Of a DNA stretch of 19,919 nt, positions 15,657 through 19,919 are shown piece by piece. Where the stretch lies: contig CABUWD010000021.1 in NCBI GenBank assembly GCA_902495155.1, positions 1-19,919 of the forward strand, written 5' to 3'. The DNA comes from an uncultured Collinsella sp. (lineage in GTDB: Bacteria; Actinomycetota; Coriobacteriia; Coriobacteriales; Coriobacteriaceae). Position numbers and translations under genes: made by a program. Position 1 is the stretch's first letter. Each line of letters opens with the position of its first letter. The notes beneath the pieces are model-generated. The model made no database searches, was not told the origin of the DNA, and worked only from the letters and a program-made list of their open reading frames with translations.

Positions 15657-15704
15657 AAGGAGTGTCCCAAACTGCCGGCAGAAAAGAAACGTCCCCATCT
15701 GCCG
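15657..15704 (+). repeat. 48-bp direct repeat, right copy, after the AAA ATPase gene
   Basis: Matches 14147-14194 at 44 of 48 bases, in the same orientation, beginning 23 bases after the AAA/DUF4143 stop codon. The CTGCCGGCAG palindrome is conserved. The repeat-to-repeat period is 1510 bp. Confidence 0.85.
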
Positions 15705-15747
15705 CATTCCCGAAGCAAGGCAACACCGATGTTTTGGCAACGGTAGC

Positions 15748-15850
15748 GCGCGGGCCGCATTTGAGACAAGGTGACGTGAAACGAAAGGGCGCAGACCTTC
15801 CGGTCGCGCCCTTGAAGTTGAACGTCAGATTGTCCAAATGCGGCCCGCGC
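15748..15850. repeat. Nested 103-nt palindrome between the convergent AAA ATPase and lacC genes
   Basis: The outer 16-bp arms (15748-15763 and 15835-15850) pair perfectly. Inside, GACAA/TTGTC (15765-15769, 15830-15834), TGACGT/ACGTCA (15772-15777, 15822-15827) and AAGGGCGC/GCGCCCTT (15785-15792, 15806-15813) pair in order down to GACC-TTCC-GGTC. RNA from either strand would fold into one long hairpin. There is no clear T-tract, so terminator function is uncertain. Confidence 0.75.
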
Positions 15851-15890
15851 AGCGTCGGCAGGTTACGGCGTTTGGTAAAACGCCGTAACC
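15846..15890 (-). repeat. Stem-loop element after lacC (copy A of a pair)
   Basis: The stem GTTACGGCGTTT with its exact complement (15862-15873, 15878-15889; one extra pair 15861/15890) and a 4-nt loop directly abuts the lacC stop codon. It is followed on the transcript by a 4-nt linker and CGACGCTGCGCG. The same layout follows lacB at 17998-18041. It may protect or end the mRNA; there is no T-tract. Confidence 0.75.
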
Positions 15891-16826
15891 CTAAAGCTCC
15901 GTTACTTCAACGTTGTTGTAGATCTCGTCCCAGCGGTCCATGACCAGGTGGCCGGTCTTGGGATCCATGGCGTTGAGCTTGCCGCAGGTATTGGCGGTCT
16001 TGAGCACCGTGACGTCGTCGGCACCAGCCGCAATGGCATGCGCAAAGCCGGCGATGGTCGAGTCACCGGAACCCGTCGCGTTCACGGCCGCAATCGCGGG
16101 CGTCTTGGCGCGGAACGCGCGACCCTCATGGAAGCCCACCGAACCGGCAGCGCCCATCGAAACGACAACCCAGGGAATACCGGCAAAGCGGCCGTCGGCG
16201 GCAAGCGCCTCGCGCAGGGCATCGACATCATCGGTCGTAAAGGACGTACCCAGCAGGCCGTTAATCTCGGTCAGGTTGGGCTTTACGAGCTCAGGCTTAG
16301 CGTCGGACTCCAGCGCGGCCTCCAGCGATGCGCCCGAGGTATCGAGCAGCACCTTGGCGCCCGCCTCCTCGGCGATCTTGACGAGCTCGGCATAGTAGCC
16401 GGCATCGACGCCACGCGGCAGCGAGCCCGAAAGCGTCACAACGTCCGCCTTCGCTGCAAGCTCGGCGAACTTGGCCGTAAAGGCCTCGAGCTCGGCCGGG
16501 GCGATCTGCGGGCCGCTCTCCAGCAGCTCGGTCTGATTACCCTCGTGCAGAATATTCAGGCAAATGCGCGTCTCACCGGCGATGGGCACAAAGTCGTTCT
16601 TGACGCCGTCGGCATCCATAAGCTCAGCCATATAGGCACCCATGTGGCCGCCGAGCAGACCGGTCGCGAGCACGTCATCTCCCAGCTGCAGCAACACGCG
16701 GCTCACGTTGAGGCCCTTACCGCCAGCGGTCTTTTCGGGCGTCACGCGGTTCACGTCGTCGATGATCAGCTTGTCGAGCTGATAGCGCGTATCAATCGAC
16801 GGGTTCATGGTAACGGTCAGAATCAT
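15891..16826 (-). CDS. lacC: Tagatose-6-phosphate kinase (1-phosphofructokinase family)
   Basis: A 311-aa PfkB-family sugar kinase that phosphorylates tagatose-6-phosphate to tagatose-1,6-bisphosphate. Markers: the start MILTVTMNPSIDTRYQLD, sugar-binding TAGGKGLNVSRV (33-44), GETRICLNILHEGNQTELLE, SGSLPRG and the catalytic loop NATGSGDSTIAGF with Asp255. The LNILHEGNQTE segment and the tail ending NNVEVTEL resemble Staphylococcus LacC more than FruK. AGGAG lies six bases before ATG 16826; the frame extends to 16868 but without a good site there. It follows lacX by 53 bases, with lacA-lacB further upstream on the same strand. Its product would be the substrate of the GatY-type aldolase at 6489-7346. 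A 1-phosphofructokinase activity cannot be excluded from sequence. Confidence 0.9.
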   Translation of the reverse strand: MILTVTMNPSIDTRYQLDKLIIDDVNRVTPEKTAGGKGLNVSRVLLQLGDDVLATGLLGGHMGAYMAELMDADGVKNDFVPIAGETRICLNILHEGNQTELLESGPQIAPAELEAFTAKFAELAAKADVVTLSGSLPRGVDAGYYAELVKIAEEAGAKVLLDTSGASLEAALESDAKPELVKPNLTEINGLLGTSFTTDDVDALREALAADGRFAGIPWVVVSMGAAGSVGFHEGRAFRAKTPAIAAVNATGSGDSTIAGFAHAIAAGADDVTVLKTANTCGKLNAMDPKTGHLVMDRWDEIYNNVEVTEL

Positions 16827-16879
16827 GTTGAACTCCTGTTCCGGAGCGGCATAACCCGCCCCAAACATACGATAACTCG

Positions 16880-17761
16880 TTAAAGGATCTCGATCTCAAA
16901 GCCGCGAGTGACGGTCTCTCCCGGCTTGGCCACCAGGCAGCCACGCTTGTGCTCCAGAATATCGTCCTCGTCGGAGCAGGTGGACAGACCACCCCACGGT
17001 TCAACAGCCACAAAGTCGCCCTCGGGCTTGCTCCACACAATCAGGTACGGCATATCGGGGAACGTCAGGCGCACGCCCTTGTCCTCGGTTTTCTTGGTCA
17101 ACGTAACCACACGGCTCTCGAGCACGTCGAAGATGGTCTCCGCGAAGTCGAAGAGTTCGTGGGTAAGCGGCAGGTTCTGGCCGATCATGGGGTTCTTGCT
17201 GCGATGCTCAACATCAATCAGGCCCGTCGAGGGAACGGCAGTACAGAGCTCGGCGGCCTCGCGCTGCTCAAAACGGAGCTCGTAGTCGTCATAGGACTCA
17301 CCCTCGTCGAGCGGGCACTTAAAGCCAGGGTGACCGCCCACAAAGAACGGCATGTCCTCGGTGCCCTCATTGGTCACCTCGTACGACACGGCCACCTTCT
17401 CCGCATCGATCGTGTAACGAGCAACGATCTTAAACGGATACGGGTACTGCTCGAGCAACTCGGCATGGTCGGCAGAGCTTAGGCTCAGCGCGACCATGTT
17501 GTCGCCCTGCTCCTCGAGCTTCCACTCCTGTTTGCGAGCAAAGCCGTGACGGGCAAGCTTAACCTCGCGGCCGCCCATGGTCAATGCGCGACCGTCACGA
17601 AGGCCGCCGCAGATCGGGAAACAAATGGGTGCCTGGCCCGACCACACCGCCGGGTCGCCCTGCCACAGGTACTCACGGCCGTTGGCCGTAATTGAAGTGA
17701 ACGACCCGCCCGCCGTGCTCAGAGCCACGCGGATAGAACCGTTATCAAGAACAAACTCCAT
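16880..17761 (-). CDS. lacX: Aldose 1-epimerase family protein, LacX-like
   Basis: A 293-aa beta-sandwich protein of the mutarotase superfamily. It probably interconverts anomers of galactose or a related sugar, or its phosphate. Features: YLWQGDPAVWSGQAPICFPICGGLRDG (about residues 31-57), RHGFARKQEW with a candidate catalytic His, VGGHPGFKCPL with the second His, and the C-terminal FVAVEPWGGLS with the conserved Glu region. The length and the WQGDP...APICFPICG and HGFAR blocks match LacX of lactococcal lac operons. The start is ATG 17761 with AAGG about nine bases upstream; an extension to 17794 is less likely. It sits between lacB and lacC, mirroring Lactococcus, where lacX belongs to the lac operon. 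Confidence 0.87.
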   Translation of the reverse strand: MEFVLDNGSIRVALSTAGGSFTSITANGREYLWQGDPAVWSGQAPICFPICGGLRDGRALTMGGREVKLARHGFARKQEWKLEEQGDNMVALSLSSADHAELLEQYPYPFKIVARYTIDAEKVAVSYEVTNEGTEDMPFFVGGHPGFKCPLDEGESYDDYELRFEQREAAELCTAVPSTGLIDVEHRSKNPMIGQNLPLTHELFDFAETIFDVLESRVVTLTKKTEDKGVRLTFPDMPYLIVWSKPEGDFVAVEPWGGLSTCSDEDDILEHKRGCLVAKPGETVTRGFEIEIL

Positions 17762-18045
17762 AGGAGCCTTCCCTTTCTTACGACAGCCCACCAAGTCAAT
17801 AGGGCTGATAGAAAACCGGCCCGCGCCCCCTCACAGAAACGCGAGCCGTCAATTGAAAAGCTGCAGAATGCCGAGTACCGCCAAGAGCGAAGCACACAAG
17901 CTCAGCAAGCAAACGTGTTATCGGAGCAACTTGCCGTACCAGAACGCTTCGCAACAACAGCGGTAACCCCACAGGCACCCTCAACGTCAGCGAGCGTCGC
18001 GCAGCGTCGACCCGTTACGCGGTTTGGTAAAACCGCGTAACCTCC
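17762..18045. other. 284-bp gap between lacB and lacX
   Basis: It holds the stem-loop element next to lacB and otherwise no supported gene. A 62-codon minus-strand frame at 17796-17984 has no family resemblance or clear ribosome binding site. The gap is long enough for a separate lacXC promoter, but I see no convincing pair of -35 and -10 hexamers. Confidence 0.5.
17998..18041 (-). repeat. Stem-loop element after lacB (copy B of a pair)
   Basis: The stem GTTACGCGGTTT with its exact complement (18014-18025, 18030-18041) and a 4-nt loop lies four bases after the lacB stop. A 4-nt linker and CGACGCTGCGCG follow on the transcript. Compared with copy A, only the linker and two stem base pairs differ, and both pairs are swapped on the two arms so that pairing is kept. 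Confidence 0.75.
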
Positions 18046-18570
18046 TTAGTCGTGGTATTCGCCGCGGTCCCACTTCTCGAGGAACTCGTCAAAGAAGTGC
18101 GGGTCAGCCTGAGCCTCGGCGTCGGCCTTGTTGCAGGCATCGATCTTGGCGATCAGGGCGTCGTGCTCGGGAGTCTTCTCGTAGGGCTCCTCCAGGAAGG
18201 CAAGCATGATATCGGCCATCAGGAACTCGCCGGTGATCTTGCCGCCAAAGCCCACGATGTTGGCGTTGAGCTCGCGACGGGCATACAGGGCAGAGGTCAT
18301 GTCGCGGACCAGGGCGCAGCGGGCGCCGGGGACCTTGTTGACGGCGTTGGTGATGCCGATGCCGGTGCCGCACAGGGCCACGCCAAAGTCGGCCTTGCCG
18401 CTGGCAACAGCCTCGCCCACGGCCTTACCGTAGATGGGATAGTGCGTACGGGTGTGGCTGTAGGTGCCGCAGTCGAGCACCTTGTAGCCAGCCTGCTCCA
18501 GGCGGTCGGCCAGATAGATCTTCTCGTCCGTAACGATATGGTCGCAACCGATTGCGATGGTCTTCTTCAT
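18046..18570 (-). CDS. lacB: Galactose-6-phosphate isomerase subunit LacB
   Basis: A 174-aa RpiB/LacAB-family subunit. With LacA it converts galactose-6-phosphate to tagatose-6-phosphate. Identification is strong: AIGCDHIVTDEKIYLAD at the N-terminus, CGTYSHTRTHYPIYGKAVGE, the catalytic Cys67 in LCGTGIGITNAVNKVPG, RDMTSALYARRELNANIVGFG with small changes from Staphylococcus LacB, and a C-terminal DPHFFDEFLEKWDRGEYHD that is hallmark LacB. AAAGGACG lies about seven bases before ATG 18570. It is 63 bases downstream of lacA and likely on the same transcript. A covarying stem-loop follows the stop. Confidence 0.96.
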   Translation of the reverse strand: MKKTIAIGCDHIVTDEKIYLADRLEQAGYKVLDCGTYSHTRTHYPIYGKAVGEAVASGKADFGVALCGTGIGITNAVNKVPGARCALVRDMTSALYARRELNANIVGFGGKITGEFLMADIMLAFLEEPYEKTPEHDALIAKIDACNKADAEAQADPHFFDEFLEKWDRGEYHD

Positions 18571-18633
18571 CAGAACGTCCTTTCGTCTGAATTCACAAGT
18601 TGAGGTAGAAGTTCGAGTTCTCGGTGGCTCTCG

Positions 18634-19062
18634 TTAGGCCATCTTGTTGAGCATGTCGACACGGATCTGGTGACGGCCGCCGGCGTACTGGGCACGCAGG
18701 AACTCACGGGCGATCTTCTTAGCGACCTCGGTGCCCACAACGCCCGGGCCCATGGTGACCATGCGCGAGCCGTTGTGCTCGCGGGTCATGTAAGCGGAAC
18801 GCTCGTCGGAAATGTTGGCGACGACCATGCCCTTGATCTTGACGGCGGCCATATAGGAGCCGACGCCGTACTTATCGAATGCAAAGCCCTGGGAATCCTT
18901 GTGCTCCAGCAGGTCCTTGGCAACGGCGGTCGCGGAATCGACAAAGTCCGCGGCAGGGGTCTCGGAATAGTCGACGACCTCGTGACCGTCGGCGATGAGC
19001 ATCTCCTTGATGGACTCCTTCATCGACATACCGTCGGCATCGGAAGCGATTACAACCCTCAT
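18634..19062 (-). CDS. lacA: Galactose-6-phosphate isomerase subunit LacA
   Basis: A 142-aa RpiB-family subunit and partner of LacB in galactose-6-phosphate isomerase. It lacks the catalytic cysteine motif found in LacB (here FDKYGVGSYMAAVKIKG), as is normal for LacA. Other LacA marks are VDFVDSA-like ADFVDSATAVAKD, NISDERSAYMTREHNGSRM and the closing GGRHQIRVDMLNKM, which is near identical to known LacA proteins. A strong AAGGAGG site lies five bases before ATG 19062. It is first of the lac genes in this window; its upstream region has GTTC/GAAC inverted repeats that may be operators. Confidence 0.96.
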   Translation of the reverse strand: MRVVIASDADGMSMKESIKEMLIADGHEVVDYSETPAADFVDSATAVAKDLLEHKDSQGFAFDKYGVGSYMAAVKIKGMVVANISDERSAYMTREHNGSRMVTMGPGVVGTEVAKKIAREFLRAQYAGGRHQIRVDMLNKMA

Positions 19063-19156
19063 GACATCCTCCTTGAGAGATACGCAGGTGCGTAGTTTCT
19101 GTTTGGAAGTGTTGAATCGCGTTCAGGTCCGGGCATCTGAATGTGCGGTTCTTCAC

Positions 19157-19176
19157 TGTTCATGTTTATTTGAACA
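19157..19176. promoter_or_regulatory. Putative lac operator, site 1 upstream of lacA
   Basis: TGTTCA-N8-TGAACA, a 20-bp perfect-arm inverted repeat about 95 bp before the lacA start. An extra half-site CGAACAG follows at 19181-19187. The sequence resembles A/T-rich DeoR/LacR-type sites in layout; the cognate regulator is not shown. Confidence 0.5.
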
Positions 19177-19212
19177 CATTCGAACAGTAACTGCAACAAC
19201 TATTTGTTTATC

Positions 19213-19232
19213 TTTGTTCTTTTTTGAACAAA
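19213..19232. promoter_or_regulatory. Putative lac operator, site 2 upstream of lacA
   Basis: TTTGTTC-N6-GAACAAA, a 20-bp inverted repeat sharing the GTTC/GAAC core with site 1 and centred 56 bp from it. A further GTTCA half-site lies at 19237-19241. Confidence 0.5.
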
Positions 19233-19302
19233 TACCGTTCACAGATGATTGCTGACCGTTTGGACTGGGCACGGACGTAGCGACCATGTGTTCAACAAAC
19301 AA

Positions 19303-19335
19303 AAGGGCGGCCGAGAACGTGTCTCGTCCGCCCTT
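19303..19335 (-). terminator. Terminator of the membrane protein gene at the right edge
   Basis: AAGGGCGG (19303-19310) pairs with CCGCCCTT (19328-19335), with an inner CGAGA/TCTCG stem. On the minus strand it is followed by the T-rich TTGTTTGTTG, so it reads as a rho-independent terminator about 35 bases after the stop at 19370. Confidence 0.8.
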
Positions 19336-19369
19336 CTCACGGTTGATCTTCCAAAGATCGCTTTGCCGC

Positions 19370-19919
19370 CTACTCAGACTGCCCGCTCTTCTTGGCGTGT
19401 CTGGACGGAGCGCTCAAGAAACGACCCGTCAGATAGTTCGCGGGACCGGAGATATCGATCCCCAGCAGCACGTGTCCTAGCCATAGGAACGCCACGAGCA
19501 CCAGTAGAGGAATCACACACGAGGTCACGATCATTACGATGACGCCTTCGATGAGGTCGGTCACCTGCTGCACGATCTCGTCGGTCATCTGCTTGGCACC
19601 ACTGGTTACCGACGTAACAAGGCTCGATGCCCCATCGGTCAACTGCTCGAGCACGTTTTTGGACTCCGTGGCCTCGGATTTTTTCTTGTTCGATTTTGAG
19701 CTGGTCTCGGCTGACTTGTCCGTGGTGTCGGCTGCGTCCGCAGCCTTTTGCTCAGCTTGCTCGATACTTACGCGATACGTTTCATCGACCTTCTGCGACA
19801 CCCATACGCTCGCGGGTACGAGCGCCATGCCGATCACGGCAACCACCAGCACGCGTGTCGCCACACGGCGCAGGACGGCGCTCGTACTCCAGCGCCCGTG
19901 AATGCCGAGCGACACCGCA
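19370..19919 (-). CDS. Hypothetical membrane protein (partial, 5' end probably outside window)
   Basis: At least 181 residues, with the frame open to the right edge. A GTG at 19915 is the only start visible near the edge and no ribosome binding site can be checked, so the true start probably lies outside. There are two strongly hydrophobic segments: about residues 20-40 (VLVVAVIGMALVPASVWVS) and about 122-150 (VIVMIVTSCVIPLLVLVAFLWLGHVLLGI). The stretch between them is about 80 residues long, charged and rich in Ala, Ser, Thr and Lys (EQAEQKAADAADTTDKSAET), low-complexity and possibly coiled. I do not recognise the family. It is transcribed toward lacA but ends at its own terminator. Confidence 0.75.
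   Translation of the reverse strand, partial: AVSLGIHGRWSTSAVLRRVATRVLVVAVIGMALVPASVWVSQKVDETYRVSIEQAEQKAADAADTTDKSAETSSKSNKKKSEATESKNVLEQLTDGASSLVTSVTSGAKQMTDEIVQQVTDLIEGVIVMIVTSCVIPLLVLVAFLWLGHVLLGIDISGPANYLTGRFLSAPSRHAKKSGQSE

Noticed and set aside
14147..15704. Cassette considered as a classical insertion sequence
   Set aside because: The flanking repeats are direct, not inverted, and the gene is an AAA/DUF4143 ATPase with no transposase motif.
17796..17984. 62-codon minus-strand frame between lacB and lacX
   Set aside because: No clear ribosome binding site, no recognisable domain and arginine-rich composition; treated as non-coding.

Overview
The window looks like chromosomal DNA of a high-GC, anaerobic, gut-type Gram-positive bacterium. 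Collinsella or a relative in the Coriobacteriia is my best guess. This rests on gene content and protein style (Bce-type ABC transporter, flavodiiron protein, Gram-positive-type galT, lacA/lacB) and on no database search. No rRNA, tRNA, CRISPR array, phage gene or transposase is visible.

Layout, left to right. (1) 1-2920, minus: a Bce-type ABC transporter, ATPase then FtsX-like permease; the permease runs off the left edge. (2) 3069-4058, plus: an unusual single protein joining a NUDIX (MutT-like) hydrolase to a Vsr-type mismatch endonuclease. (3) 4059-4548: no convincing gene. (4) 4549-6167, plus: an AraC-family regulator and a HAD phosphatase. (5) 6168-6488: a repeat-rich convergent junction with a large nested palindrome. 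(6) 6489-8484: a GatY/KbaY-type class II aldolase (minus) divergent from a DeoR-family regulator (plus). (7) 8544-9704, minus: flavodiiron protein. (8) 9834-14028: a LacI-family regulator (minus) divergent from galK-galT (plus), with three copies of a putative operator between them. (9) 14147-15704: an AAA/DUF4143 ATPase gene with 33-bp tandem repeats at its promoter, bracketed by 48-bp direct repeats. (10) 15748-19062, minus: lacA-lacB, then lacX-lacC, with a pair of covarying stem-loops after lacB and lacC. (11) 19370-19919, minus: the C-terminal part of a membrane protein.

The main theme is galactose use by two routes. GalK and GalT are Leloir enzymes (galE is not in the window). LacAB (galactose-6-phosphate isomerase), LacC (tagatose-6-phosphate kinase) and the GatY-type aldolase together make a complete tagatose-6-phosphate route to triose phosphates, and LacX is a mutarotase-like protein. 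The PTS transporter that would supply galactose-6-phosphate is not seen here. A LacI-type and a DeoR-type regulator lie next to these genes, each beside candidate operator repeats.

The least ordinary items are the NUDIX-Vsr fusion, the repeat-bracketed AAA/DUF4143 module, the two covarying stem-loops, and the nested palindromes at convergent gene ends.
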